DNA of 64,000 nt from Misgurnus anguillicaudatus (GCF_027580225.2 NC_073343.2:2046001-2110000); one strand, 5' to 3'. Shown: positions 28,101 through 40,345, counted from the first letter of the stretch. The notes: generated from the sequence alone by a model not told the origin. Translations and numbers: made by a program.

Positions 28101-31100
28101 TACACACTGAGTGCTTCAAATCATTCAGAAGAGATGCTGTTTTAAGGGCAGTTTATTAAAGAAGACCTGACATGGATGACTTCCAATGAGAAACGACTGC
28201 TAATACTTATATAAATTCATTAAAGAAGGTAAGTTTCATTTATACATATAAATCATTTTATTTGATATAACTGAACAGTTAACCAATCTTTTTAGTATAT
28301 GTAGTTTTGTACATATTATGGTTATTAATCAGGCAAGAAAGTTACATGACCTGCTGCCAACTTTAATAAAAATATATTATCTTCTCATACATCGTTTTGC
28401 TATTGACGTCATATTAAATAGCAATCAAATTGATTACTATTTTGAAAATGTATAATTGAAGATTCATATTGTCTTGAGTGCTGTTTTTAATATAAAAAGA
28501 ATGTTGAGTTTTCAGAGTCTTTATTGTCATTTTTTTGTGATAGGACCCTACCAGACTATATTTGAATACGGCATACCCGTGAATTCTGGAACTGTTATTC
28601 CTTAACCCAGTTTGGAGGATAAGAGCTTACCAACTAGTTATGTGAGTACACAGAGTACATTAGTACTGTACACTGTCTCTAACATGATTATACTGAGATG
28701 ATTTTGATTCAAATAACGGTTAAAACTGCATCCTTTTTGGTATTTTCTTGACCCTTTTGTCTTTGACAATCTGCAGAAATATGCTGAGGTGATGTATTGC
28801 AAAATAGCCAACATACAACAATTAAAGGATAATTGCAGCCTATATCCTGATGAAGATATGGATGACCCTCTGTCTGGTCAACAGGAGTTTAAATATGGTA
28901 AGTGTACATGGGTTTGCTACTTTTACGGTTTTAAAGTTTAACTGTATACTCATGGTGTTTAAATTCTGTTTTGCTAGGACGGGACAGTGATGTGGCAGCT
29001 CTTCCCTGGCTCATTCACTTCTTGCCTTCATTTGTGAAAGGAGGAAAGACTGGAGAGGGTCAATGTGCAACTGAAGCTACTGATTGTGCTGTGTACGTTT
29101 TTTTGGTATTTTGTTCTAGTTGTTTATTCAGCAGTTAGTTTGCTTGCATTGTTCACCCCATGGAAATGCATACAAGTTCATAAATACACATCAAATACAT
29201 TCATCAAATACACTCTTTTAAAACACTTAGGTGATGAGCATCAATCCATGCTTTGAGGGGGATGAATCAGCACAGCCCTGCCTGCTCTGCGTTGGGAACA
29301 AAAGTTGCATCCAGAATTTTTGCATCATTCTGGACCAAAAAGCCATTCCCTCCATGATGAAGACCACTGATGCAGCCTTCCACTACTGTACAGTAAAACA
29401 ACTACAGAACTAAATACCAGGTTGGAACGTGTTTAAGAAAAATGAAACGTCTTTTGAATTGAAATGTCTGTTTTGTTATGGATAAATCTTTAGTATTGTG
29501 AAGGATAAGCCTTTCTGCTTGCCGATAAGGTAATTGCATGTATTTTAATGTTCAAGTTTTGAGCAGGGTGGCTAATTATTTTAACTGTTATTTGATATAT
29601 TAAAGACCTTTTATAATAAGTGGTTTTCATGTCACTGCGCTGTGGTATAAGATAACTTTCATTATTCCATACTGTATTCTGTTTCTAATTGTAGCTGAGG
29701 TATTTAAATAAGCAGTGTTAAATGCAAAGTGTTGTGTGTATCAATGTAAATATTAAATGTGATTTACTTTAATAAAGAGAGGTTTTGCAATATTTCTTGT
29801 CATTTTTCTTTTATAGAAACAACCCATTAGCAACAAAAGTGGCTATTAATCAGTATTTTAACACTTAACATTGTTGAATTCACATTACACTGGTGTTGAC
29901 CTTAAATTAGGAGTGTTAATTTTTAACACTGTATTTCTGTGCCAACACCAGTGTAGTGTGGAAACAACAATGAATGTTGTTGAACAAAGTGTAAAATTTA
30001 ACAATATTGAGTGTTAAATTAACATATAATGGGTGTTGTTAAATTAACACTACACTTTTGACTAAATTAACACAGTGTAGTGTGGACACATATACACACT
30101 TTGCCGGTGTTAAATTTGACACCGTGGGTGTTATTTTAACACCGGTGATTTTGCTGTGTGCGTACTGATTTATGAAAATAAACAACACAGTCTTTAATCA
30201 TATTTTAATTTTTCTACATTTGCACAATTATGGCAATATCCAGATAAATGTCAATAAATATTGTTGAGTCATTTTGTCAATAAAGAGAAAACGTAAGAGA
30301 ACAAATGAAGGTAGGATGAAACTTTTTTTATTGTTGTTGTTGGAAAGCGGGTGGTCTTTTCTTTCATTTGATATTTTATGTTTATTTAAAGAAGATAATT
30401 TTTCTGTAAGGCATTAAACTAAAACTGGGTGGCAACTTAAAGAAAAAAAAAAAAACGCTGACGGGGAAAGAGTTAAAGGGCCATTTCACCGATAGGAACA
30501 TTAATCTTTATGGAAAGTGAGTCATATTTGTAGTCAAAATGTAACATAAATGTAGAATTTTGTGCCTATTTGACAGAGAAAAGACAAAATGTGACTTTAG
30601 AGCACATTTGTATGAAAAACTACAACTGCCACTATGCACCACAATGCACAGCTCTGCAAGCCACTCCCATTAATCGGAACACGGCTCAGACATGCTATTA
30701 TCTACATAAATGCCACGTTAGTAAAACAAAGAAAATAGCCACCACCACTGTGTCTGACAGACACCAATCATGATTTACTTTTAAACGTGATGTTACATTG
30801 TGTTACACACAATAACACTCTGGCCTGGTGTGTAGCAAAGTCTTATTCAAACAGTAACGTGCGGTTTCAGATCCGCAGTACAAATGTCTTTTCAATTAGT
30901 TAAAAAAGGGTATGCCTTTTAAATGTTTATTTAGTTTTACCAATTTTCTTTTTGTCTCTTGTTTACTGTAATTACATTTGTGTTATTATTGGCCTCACTG
31001 GTCTCACAATATAGACATATAAAACACCGCTCAGATATGCTATTGTGTACATAAATGCCACGTTAGTATAACAAAGAAAATATAAACACTCACTTTAGTC

Positions 31101-33906
31101 AGACGTCCGTTTATCCCTCCATCCTCCACCACACAAACGCGTCCCCTGCACAATATCTCCACATACGCGCTGCCTCAGCTCTTGGAGCTTGTGCTCGTAA
31201 ACCGAAACACGTCTTTGAAATAAGCACGCGACCAGAAACATTCACAAAACAAACGTTCATATCCTTATCTGATCCAGAAATGTTAAACCGAAAGCAAACG
31301 GCGCGAGTCCGTCCAAGCTTATATACTCCGCAGCGCGTCTGCTCGTAAACCGAAACATGTCCGTGAAATAAACGTTCCAAACGCGCGCAAAGTTCCTCTC
31401 TTGCATAGAAACCTTCACCAAACAAACGCCCATATCCTTATCTGATGCAAAAATGTAATAAAGCAAGCACACAGCGAGAATACAGGCAGTAGTCTGTACA
31501 AGCTTCTCTACGCAGCAGAGGCCGATGGTTGCTGCGTCTTCACCCGGCTCCTCTACCCAGCCGACGCCCAGGCTCCGGCTTCTCCTCGGGCTTCTGTTCC
31601 TACATCTGCCTCAGCTCTTTGCAGTATTGTGGCTCATAAAGGTGCAATGTACAGCGGATTAGAGCATCACGCTTGTAAAATCACCCTCTTCCATGTAATA
31701 TTGATTAACTTCCACTGTTATTGTAACATGAATTCGGCTCGCTCCACAACTTCTGTTTAGCTTAGCTTAGCATAAAGATGGCGGCTGATCGTTTTTGTTC
31801 GGTCTGTGTTCGTATATTTTCGTAAGTCCCGCCCACTTATCTGTAATTGGTCTGAAGCGCGAGTGGGTCCCACCCATAGCCCCCACCTTGGAAAAATGAG
31901 AAATGAGTGTCTGTAGTCTTTCACACTCAATAGAGATACAGGATTTCCTTCTTTCAATGACGCAAAATGACGATTTTTACATCATTGAAAGAAGGAAGTG
32001 CCTCACTGAAATCAGTATTTCTCCCCTCTCAGGGGAAACTGAGGGAATGTTGCACGACCATTCAAAAACATGACTGGGGTTCTAACGGTACAAAGCTTAA
32101 TGCAAATGGGTGAAGTTTCCCTTTAAGGATGCTTCCAAGCATATTTGATCATCACTTCAACAGTTGCATGATATAAATGTTAATGTATATTTTAGATGAA
32201 TGTTGATTTATAAAATAAACACCACAGTCTTAAATCATATTTTCATTGTGTCTTTGCTGCGTCTGTGTTGTTTGTGAACTGCGCTCTGTTGCAGTCACAC
32301 TTGATTCTGAGGAACTTCTTTGTTTGGCGGAAGAGTAATATTTGTACTAATACAATTACAACTTATTTGTGTTTCATTTTGTGAAACCCTGCTATGCATA
32401 TGAAGTAACCGTTTTATAAACGCAATAAACCCCGCGAAGCAGTGGGGTTACAGTGCATTTTATAACAGCTTCGCGTCGTGCCTAACAACGCCCCTTAGCT
32501 GTTATAAAATGCACTGGTAACCCGCTGCTTCTTGGGGCTTATTGTTTTATTTAACTATGTGAGTGGCATGCTGTGGCGCGGCAGGGATTTCAGTGCGTCA
32601 CCTCCATGCTGCTTTTTGTTTTGATGAAGCATGCAGCAATGAAACACTGATGTTTTTCCGCTACAAATTAAGGCTTGTTTACAGTGTGTTTTAGCCGGGT
32701 TTTCGCCTGGAAGACTCTGGCACCCTACTGAATACCGTTACACTGAGAAAGCGCGCCATTCACAAACACCAGAATGAACGAGTTTACAGTAATGTTCATC
32801 AGGCAGAAATACAGTACGTTCAGTTCAATTCAAAACTTTCGTTCAATGAACTCATTCAGTCACAACACTGGTGATGCCCAAACTTGCTTGATTACAAACA
32901 TCCCTCAAAATATCTTCTGTTGGGTTCAGCAGAACAAAGACATTTATGCAGATTTTTGGTTAACTATTCCTTTAAGAGAATTTAATACACCTAATACATT
33001 GAAAACAAGTATAATTCAATTGAGTAAAGAACAGGTTCATACTGATACCAGCTAAACAAAAGAAAGCAGTTTGTATTACTATGCCTCAAATGAACATAAT
33101 CTCACAATGTATTTATGTTGTTTGTTTGTAGATATGCAATTTTATGGAAAGCACTTGAGTTGGGTTTAAATGTGCTATATAAATAAATGAAATTATCTTA
33201 ATTATCACCCACCTGCATCTCTCTTCTCATTGGATATGCCCAGTCCTGCAGAAATGTAATGGGGAAATTATATTATTGGTCTACAGACACTGAATTTAAT
33301 ACTAGTACTTTAGCAATCTCAGATTGCACAACTGCAGTCTGAAACAGAGAATACAATTCTTATGAACAGTATAACCGTGTATTTATTTATGGTCATGACC
33401 CTTAACTGTAAAAGTATAAATAATAACCAGGTCTGGTTGTCATGTGGTAAGATATATGTTATAAACCCAAGACTTTAACTTCTATGCTGTTGTTATTCTT
33501 CTGAAACTGGATAGCAAATGCTAACTACACACCGGTCATAACCACGAGTTTAACACTTCAATAATAATATTAAAATTATCCGCATTTATTTAATCATTTA
33601 TATACATGTAACAAACATACACCGGTTCAAAATTCGCTGTACAGCAACTGATATTATTCAGTTGTACTGAGCACTAGCATTGGGCTAATTCGTGTGTTCG
33701 GCTTCGTGCGTACTGCGCAGACGATCGGCCTATGACATCAGAGTACCGCGAGACGATCTGTGACCACAGCTTTTGAATCGTTCTCGCGGTCCTGTGATGT
33801 CGTCTGCGCAGAGGCCATATGAAATTCATACATCTTTTTAACATACCAACTGCTCTTCTTTGGCGACTGGCAGGGACGGGAACTGAAGTTTATTCCCTTC
33901 GTCCAT
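22155..33906 (-). CDS. styx: STYX pseudophosphatase (Ser/Thr/Tyr-interacting protein)
   Basis: Eleven minus-strand coding exons: 33847-33906, 33213-33245, 26189-26242, 26022-26119, 25883-25943, 25740-25776, 24917-24956, 24750-24800, 24582-24654, 23074-23167, 22155-22228. Total 675 nt, 224 aa plus stop (human 223); every junction is GT-AG and in frame. STYX is a dual-specificity phosphatase fold that cannot catalyse. It binds phosphorylated partners such as ERK, retains ERK in the nucleus and affects FBXW7. Seen: N-terminus with LQFPSLP, DWAYPMRREMQ, GITHIVCVRQDIEANFIKPN, YLVLDIADNPVENIIRYFPM, and the signature loop VHGNAGISRSA in which Gly replaces the catalytic Cys of HCxxxxxR, the hallmark of STYX. 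Also VQERRFCINPNVGFVHQLQEYEAIYL and a C-terminus GSLKRTLEEDEDFG. Intron 2 is about 7 kb because of nested transposons. Antisense reading of exon 9 gives a spurious plus-strand ORF. Confidence 0.97.
22342..23012. mobile_element. Palindromic MITE in the last styx intron
   Basis: The arms near 22440-22525 (containing GTTTGTTGTTTCACCTCCC) and 22918-23000 (GGGGGAGGTGAAACAACAAA) are inverted copies. The left end starts AAAGGACAAGTTCGG. The right boundary is approximate. Small ORFs inside are not supported. Confidence 0.55.
23316..24092. mobile_element. DNA transposon or MITE with ATGGCGCTTTTCCATTGCAT ends, styx intron
   Basis: The left end ATGGCGCTTTTCCATTGCAT continues for over 50 bp (GTACCCCACGGTTTGG and on) and is mirrored exactly at 24040-24092. 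It interrupts an older interspersed repeat: the same flank (GGTGCATTGTGTAAT ... ATATACATAAC) occurs uninterrupted at about 16141-16203. Confidence 0.75.
27160..30162. mobile_element. 3.0-kb DNA transposon with CACAGCAAAATCACC ends carrying captured exons
   Basis: The ends CACAGCAAAATCACCAGTG and the reverse complement of the right end CACAGCAAAATCACCGGTG form terminal inverted repeats, followed by TTAAAAT on both sides and repeats of AACAC/GTGTT. No transposase is visible. The interior carries a spliced plus-strand gene fragment (28777-29413). Superfamily not assigned. Confidence 0.7.
28777..29413 (+). pseudogene. Captured SAMD3-like gene fragment inside the transposon
   Basis: Exon-like pieces: 28777-28897 (KYAEVMYCKIANIQQLKDN...), donor GTAAGT; 28978 to about 29050 (GRDSDVAALPWLIHFLPSF); and a last piece to 29413 containing NPCFEGDESAQPCLLC and ILDQKAIPSMMKTTDAAFHY. 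They resemble, from memory, parts of the repetitive fish family annotated as sterile alpha motif domain-containing protein 3-like. The SAM domain and most of that protein are missing. AATAAA near 29772 could end a transcript. Confidence 0.45.
30472..32125. mobile_element. 1.65-kb TTAAAGGG element, long relative of the MITE at 36103
   Basis: It starts TTAAAGGGCCATTTCACC and ends GGGTGAAGTTTCCCTTTAA. Near its right end is a palindrome built from TTCCTTCTTTCAATGA and TCATTGAAAGAAGGAA (31945-31997), shared with 36103-36417. The middle has CpG-rich, repeated patches (31110-31620) with no supported ORF. Confidence 0.65.
33712..33812. repeat. Inverted repeat of the TACCGCGAGA family beside styx exon 1
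   Basis: The left arm contains CTGCGCAGACGAT, ATGACATCAGAGTACC and CGCGAGA. The right arm (33777-33812) contains TCGTTCTCGCGGTCC, TGATGTCG and TCTGCGCAG. It sits just inside styx intron 1. It is the same family as the palindrome at 14256-14380 near gnpnat1, with an 11-nt interruption in the left arm. Confidence 0.65.
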
Positions 33907-34354
33907 CCTGCGATCTTATTCCAGCCTTTATTACGCGTACGTCCACGGTGCCAGATTGAAAATAAAGACAAACTAAGTGCAAAAAAAGTGGAGTTTGTGG
34001 AGGAGCTTCGCACTCGTACGCTCCATGCTGCTTCCACCCAGGACGATCACGTGACACGCCAGCCACACACGTCCCTTAAAAGGGGCGTGTCTTACTTTTC
34101 AATGCGCTACGCTTTTTCAAACATTAAATTAAATCAGATTGTGATAAAACTTTGTATTAAATCACTAATTTTAAACAATGCAAATATAAACAATAAAATA
34201 AAAATTAAAAACGTGCAATTATTTCACACTAAACTACTTGTGCTCAGACTCCATAGAGACCCTTTCACAACTCACGTGATCAAACAGCCAGCGCGCGCAT
34301 TTTGGCAACGGAAGTGGTGTTGTTCCCCAGTGGTTCTAACGTGTTAGCAACTCA
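33907..34354. promoter_or_regulatory. styx: Styx CpG promoter, possibly divergent
   Basis: CpG-containing DNA upstream of the styx ATG holds two TCACGTGA E-box palindromes (34047-34054 and 34272-34279). A plus-strand donor CTCA|GTAAGTTT at 34355 ends an exon-like GC-rich stretch, hinting at a divergent transcript toward the SAMD3-like remnants. The E-boxes suggest USF or TFE-type input; this is inference. Confidence 0.4.
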
Positions 34355-35972
34355 GTAAGTTTATTAAAACGGTTTTCCAGCATCAAAATGTTTGGTTGTT
34401 GCGTTTGGTTGCACTATACGTATATATGTATCTGGCCACTTTATATTTGGCCATCTGCTAACGTCTTCTATCCACTCCACTATAGTAACGTTACATGGGC
34501 GCAAGTACTTTTCAAACAGCTGAAGTTACGTCCAAACCCAGGCCAGTTCATATAAATATGTAAAGCTTTAAAATGTTTGTTCATGTTAGTGTTCATGTTA
34601 ATCCACCTTTGCCAGTCGCGGCCGCCCCTCTGCAGGTTAAATTCAACAATTACTAATACTTTATTCAAATCTTGTTAAGGTTAATTAATGCACTGAGAAC
34701 TAACATGAACTTTATTTCTATTAACTAACATTAAAAAAGATTAATAAATACTGTAACAAAATGTATTGCTCATGGTTTGTTTATGTTAAGTAATACATTA
34801 ACTAATGTTTGTTAAAACGGTTATATTTCCTAATTAAACTAAGGCCTAGTCCTGGTTTAAGCTAATCCCTTTCTGGAAAACCATCCCTAAGATTTTCAAC
34901 AAATACATGAACAAGTTTTTATAAATAAAGTAGACTATTGTAAAGATTTACTATCATATAAACAAGTAATTTTGGATAAACAAACAAATAAATATTAAAA
35001 CATTTGAGCCATAAGAATAATTCCGATGTATGTAGGCCTAATAATGGTTATCAGCTGTCCATCTTGACATCAGAGGTGGGTAGTATCGAACTACATTTAC
35101 TTTGTTGCATTTACTTGAGTAAATATTTTTAGTAACTGGTACTTTCAGAGTATATATAAAGATGGATAATTTTACTTAAGTACATTTCTAGTGTAAAAAC
35201 TGTACTTTTATTCTGCTACTGGCAAATGGTAATAATTAATAAATATCAATATAGCCACCTGAGTCCCAGCAATTCATTTTTGTCTTCAGTAGTGAACATG
35301 AGTTTCAGACCTTTAAGTCAAGCTCAGTTTGTTCAAACTATTTCAATCATACTGTTCGGTCAAGAGGACATCCTATTGGGTCTTACATGGGGAAACAAAC
35401 TTTCTTTTCAAAATAACGACAGTTGTGATTTTCAAATGTTATGGCAACAAGGGAACTAAGTAATTCTTTTCTGCAGATTATATATTTGATAATTATCTTT
35501 TTTTTCAAAATGTGAGTCTAGACTTAAAATTTAGCAGTATTTAGAAAATGTAGGCTACAAACATAAACTATATAGACATAATATAGACATAAATATTGTG
35601 AGGCATCCTTCTTAAAAAACGGTTTAAATACTTGAATAAAGCCCAGACCTCAACTCAGCTGAATTGAAACCTCAAAGGTTTTTAACCAAACACTCATCAC
35701 CTAAATCTATCAATGATTTGCACAGAGACGTACTGTATAATCATTTCGGAACTTAAAAATGCACTTCCAAAACTGTTGCAACAAAAATCAAAAAGACTCT
35801 TTGAAGTATATGGTATAGCATTTATATTAGTTTTTAAAGAATTACTGGAATAGATAAACATGTTAATTAGAAGGAGACGCCCCAATACTTGTCTAGTGTA
35901 TTTGCCACAGACAGTGTACCGCAAGCCCTAAAGTGTGCTTCTTTGTAGATGTGACCGATCCATAATTTCCAG

Positions 35973-36046
35973 CTCCAGTGAGCATCCCTAATCCAGACCC
36001 TCATGCAGATGGTTGGAGTTTTGATTCATCTAAAGTAACATACAAG
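35973..36046 (+). pseudogene. Remnant exon (PVSIPNPDPHADGWSFD), copy 1
   Basis: Acceptor TTTCCAG at the left, donor AAG|GTGAAA at the right; 74 nt encode PVSIPNPDPHADGWSFD plus SSKVTYK. The same exon recurs at 53631-53704. I assign both tentatively to the SAMD3-like remnant whose other exons are at 37295 and 54764. Confidence 0.4.
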
Positions 36047-36102
36047 GTGAAAGAGCATTTGTTGACATAATTAAGAAGAAAACAAATGCATTGTTCATGG
36101 CA

Positions 36103-36417
36103 TTTAAAGGGACACTTCACCCATTTGCATTAAGCTTTGTATAGTTAGAAACCCAGTCATGTTTTTGAATGGTCGTGCATCATTCCCTCTGTTTCTGATT
36201 TCAGTGTTGCACTTCCTTCTTTCAATGATGTAAAAACCATCATTTTGCTTCATTGAAAGAAGGAAGTCCAATATCTTTGTTGAGGGGGTGAGACTACAAA
36301 CTACTAATTTTCTCGGTCAAATAGGCAACAAATTCAAAATTTATGTTACATTTCGACTACAAATATGATCCACTTTTAATAAAGATTAATGTTTCCATGG
36401 GTGAAATGGTCCTTTAA
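36103..36417. mobile_element. 315-bp TTAAAGGGACACTTCACCC MITE
   Basis: The ends TTAAAGGGACACTTCACCC and GGGTGAAATGGTCCTTTAA are inverted repeats. The central palindrome of TTCCTTCTTTCAATGATG and its complement also sits in the 1.65-kb element at 30472, of which this looks like an internal-deletion derivative. Confidence 0.75.
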
Positions 36418-37294
36418 ATACAACATAACACTGGGTAATAATACTACAATTTCTGTTTAATCCATAGAGCACTCATTTTCACTCTTGAGCATGGTGTGAC
36501 CTGCAAGGTCGAATGCAGTGTAAGTTAAAAAAGTAACTAAATGTACTTATTTTGACAAAACACGTGATGCACATGCCATGGTTCACATGAAGCAACAAAC
36601 ACATTTTTGAAAACACGAGCAACACACATGACACTCCGAACACATATTTTGAATTTGCGCCCCTGGAATGAGGAGTCACGAGCCGCCACTGTGATAGGTA
36701 TATTTAAATGTTGTACAATATACATAAACTAAACTGGTGGACCTGTCATTATTACGATAAATATCGTCAATGTGTTTTAAAGTTATTATAAGTAAAGTGA
36801 TACTTACTGTTCAGTGCAACAATTTAACAAGTTTATTGTTAAATTGTTACCCCTGCCCCCATTAAATATCTTTGTCACATCATTTTTAAGTGTTTGATAA
36901 ACATATTTCTTGCAATTATCACTCAAATGTGGTGATGATGTATAGTATATTCTGTTTATGTATGTACTGTATTCTATATACAGTACCAGTCAAACGTTTG
37001 AACTTACTTCCAGTGTCCAAACCTTTGACTGTATACAGCACTATACTGTGGTATATTTGTACTGTACTGTCCTATAATTTACACATAAAGAATTTCGGTC
37101 TATATATCAATATCTGCCTTTTTTACTTCCTAATATCTGTATCGGCATCGACCCCCCCAAAAAACCCTCATTGGTTGGGCTTTAGTTATGTTTAAAAGTT
37201 ATATATAAAAACAACTAAATAACATCACAAAAATAGACAAAAATACTTTTTTATTTAAAATGTTTTATTAATCTCTTTTTTGGTAATTTTTCAG

Positions 37295-37458
37295 TATCTA
37301 AGCAACCAGCGCTGAATGTTGAGCATGGACGGTCAGGTTGTGTGTGAAGGAGAGCAGCCCAACTTTATCTCTGATCTTGAAGCGCTGATTGCCTCATTCT
37401 ACAATTTTAACCTCCAGTATCAGGAAGAGTTGGCATACACCTTTGAGTTTGTTCAGAG
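37295..37458 (+). pseudogene. Remnant exon of SAMD3-like gene (FYNFNLQYQEELAYTFEFVQR)
   Basis: It follows a TTTTTCAG acceptor and ends CAGAG|GT in phase 2. The peptide includes EGEQPNFISDLEALIASFYN then FNLQYQEELAYTFEFVQR. Its last phase joins exactly to the exon at 54764 (giving FVQR then WFLDINLERG), although that exon lies in the other duplicated unit. I infer a gene fragment split by reciprocal losses. Function unknown. Confidence 0.5.
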
Positions 37459-38385
37459 GTTTGCCATTCATATGTTTTTTACATTTATATTTATTCACAA
37501 AGGTTAAATACAGTTTATTGATAACTTAACACATATTTTACATCATCAACGTCTTCAATAAACACATTAAATGGGTCACTTATATATAGTTACCAAGGTT
37601 TGGATTGAATCCCCACAATGCTTTTTTGTGAAAAGCTGAATTTTCTCTACATAAGCTGGGTGTCTAAAGAAGACAATATCATTAAAAACTGGGTGATGTG
37701 TGAAAATAAAATCACACCTAAAAGATTTGCATGTGCAGGATACAATTTGCGAGAGTGTACATGACATTACAAGTGTAAAAAGGTGTAAATCAAGTTGCAA
37801 GCAGAAGTTTTGCAACATTGTACAGTGTAATCGTAAGTGTGGGTCATGTCTTGTAAAACTGAAACTTTATTTTAAAGCTAAATAAGTATGAACTGTATTC
37901 ATCTGACCTCATCTTAATCTAATATAAAATATTTAGGACACATTTAGTTGTGATATAGTTGTGATCCAGTGCACAATAAAGATCAGATTTTTTTCTACAA
38001 ATTCTGATTTGGGCATTAACAACATGAAGTAAAAAAAGGCATTTTGGATTTATATTTTGATATGCTTAATAATTGTTTAATGTGGGTTGCAGCCCTAACA
38101 TTCAGATTTCCGTTTTGACTAGAACGTTTTTTTTTAACAGACCATTGATCTTCCCCAGTTACTTCTGTTTACACCAAATAATACAATTAAATTGCACAAT
38201 TAATGAATAAATATTTAATAATTACTGTGTAAGTAAGAAGACAACATCCAAAAGTTCATCAAACTTTTATTTTTAATATGCAGCCTTGGCTGAGCACCTG
38301 AAAGTATACACAAGTTTGTTATTTTTTTATAGCAGAATATAGTTTAAGGTGGAAAGTTTGGTTTGTTTGCAAGTTTTGTCAGTGA

Positions 38386-40200
38386 AATGCAATGTATTTT
38401 GTGTTAAAATAAATAAAAGTGACAACACAAGTTGTGTAAAAGTAACACGAAGTGTGTTGTTCCAATAATAACACTAATTGTGTTGTGTTTAACACATTCG
38501 TTTTTTAGAGTGTAGACATCAAAATAATAGTAATTTTTTTTTTTTTCCTCCTGGCTTTCATTTTTTTCCTTCTTTTTTTTTTGCATAATTTTAAAATAAA
38601 TATTTTAAAACCTTTCCATTCTTTGAAAGTTATAAGAGCATTGTTTATGTTCTGATAATTCTTAAAGGAACAGTATGTAGGATTCTGGCCAAAACTGGTA
38701 TTGCAATCACAAAACTTGTGGCTAAAACTGGTACTGCAATCACCCAACTGGTGGCCAATACACAAAATGACAACATAAACATCAGTTGAGGGCTGCAACT
38801 CCACTTTTTAAATGACAATATCCTGTCCAGACCACTGTTGTCAGTGTTATAAGTATTTGAAATGAAAATGTTTTGTTAATGTCTAGTGACATATCAGAGC
38901 TATTTTATGATTAATTGATATAAATTTCTTACATACTGTTCCTTGAACTGTTCTGTTAACTGTCAAGTGCATTTATTTCATACAGCAGACATTTCAGCCA
39001 ACATGTTTATATAAGGCAGTTTTATGGTTTTTGCCTGTAAAAAATAAACGTTTTAAATTTTGTATGTGTGTATTATGTATTTACTTTCCATTTGAGACTT
39101 TTAATAAAAACAATATTTACAATTTATTGCAATATAATACATGTAATGACTCTCTTATAATTAAGTGGCATATCAGTAGAATACAGAACTTGGTTATAGT
39201 TTTGTAAAAATACAGTAATTTGCTGGCATTACAGCTGCCATTATGTAAATTTACAGTGTAAAGTTTTATAGAACATACTGTAAAAAATAAATTGCAGCAT
39301 GATACTGTATCTGGTAATTACAGGTCAAGTCTGTAAAAGTTGTCTACAGTTGTAAAAATACAGAATGTGGCTGGCAACCCAATTTACAAGGAAAAGTTTT
39401 ACAGGGAGAAGACGGCCACATACTCTGCACCCCTATACATACACACACTAATAAACTAATTCAGTCACACACTCTTTCAGATGTCTGCGCTCCGGTGGCT
39501 TGCGGTGGCTTCATCATCAGCGCCACAAGAGCAGCAGAGTCGTTGGCAACCTTCAGAAATCGACTGAAGACATATCACTTTTATTAACACCTGAGCCTGC
39601 ATTGCCACCACTTACTTTTTCTCTTATTCTGTTCTTTCATAATGTTTCCTTTATATAAAAAATAACCATGTACTGGGTTAGGTTAACCGAGACAAGATTC
39701 AGAGCAATTATGTACTGCTGCCCTTTTGTTGATGTGATTGCTTCCACATCATTTGTAAATCCCTTTGGATTAAACCGTCTGCTGAATGTAAATGTACTTA
39801 TGTCACATGTTACATATGGCTAATATTTATGTTTTTACATCATAGGCCTAGCTTTGGGTCGAAGGAGATTTTAAAGGGGAATGTCTTTATAGACAAGTTT
39901 CAGTTTTTTAACACTGAACAAAATATTAATTTTAATTAATATTGGAAGAAAATACAACCAACAGAAAATGTAGAATTGAATCAAAATGTAAAATAAATAT
40001 TAACTGAAAAATTAAAATAAAAAAAAAACATTTAAAACAAGAGTGAGTGCTTCTGGACCAGTGTTGTTTACATCTGGCAAAATGGTCTATAGTTTTTCCT
40101 CTGTATAATGTTAATAGATCTATCTTGATGTCTATTTTGTGCTTATTATGTTTTTAACAAAATTGTATACTTTTTTTGTCTATTTAATGGGTTAAATATT
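38386..40200. other. Intergenic DNA 5' of copy B, repeats only
   Basis: It holds an AACACA/TTGTGTT-rich element end (38386-38517, also at 54580-54716), poly-T runs near 38535 and 38570, short interspersed fragments (AGGAACAGTATGTAGGATTC near 38665) and AT-rich DNA. No exon recognised. Confidence 0.4.
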
Positions 40201-40238
40201 CTGTTTGACGTTTTAAACTATTTCTATGGCGCAGAGGG

Positions 40239-40345
40239 TGATGTCACAGTAGAAGTGACGCTAATGGAACTGTGTGTGTGTGTGTGTGTGATTATTTCGT
40301 CACTGCAAGAGGGCTATATAAGACCGCGCGAATTCCAGAAAATTT
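40239..40345 (+). promoter_or_regulatory. TATA-box promoter of copy B
   Basis: TATATAAG at 40315-40322 with GC-rich flanks puts transcription start near 40346-40352. TGATGTCAC at 40239-40247 and AGTGACGC just after resemble CRE half sites, and a (GT)9-type run (about 40272-40290) precedes TATA. The first exon that follows ends in a consensus donor. Absent from copies A and C. Confidence 0.7.

Larger units (their letters stand above)
26310..32980. mobile_element. Nested transposon stack in styx intron 2 (outer MITE split by inner insertions)
   Basis: The outer TTAAAGG-type MITE starts near 26310 (TTAGTTTACCCAAAAACG) and resumes at about 32868 (GATGCCCAAACTTGC ... GTTAACTATTCCTTTAA near 32975). 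It was split by an element with ends CAGTGTTGGGAAAG and ACAACACTG (26491-32867) flanked by similar octamers ATGGTGCC and GTGATGCC, so probably hAT type. Inside are a 3-kb TIR element (27160-30162) and a TTAAAGGG element (30472-32125). This explains the unusual intron size. Confidence 0.7.
34640..36720. repeat. Left copy of a segmental duplication (paralogous to 49030-53880)
   Basis: Long collinear similarity with 49030-53880. Shared landmarks are GAGGTGGGTAGTA (35066), CAATTCATTTTTGTC, CACTTCCAAAACTGTTGC, ATTACTGGAATAGATAAACA and the exon-like CTCCAGTGAGCATCCCT. The right copy is longer because of insertions at 51701 and 53053 and a unique CpG stretch near 51 kb. Confidence 0.75.
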
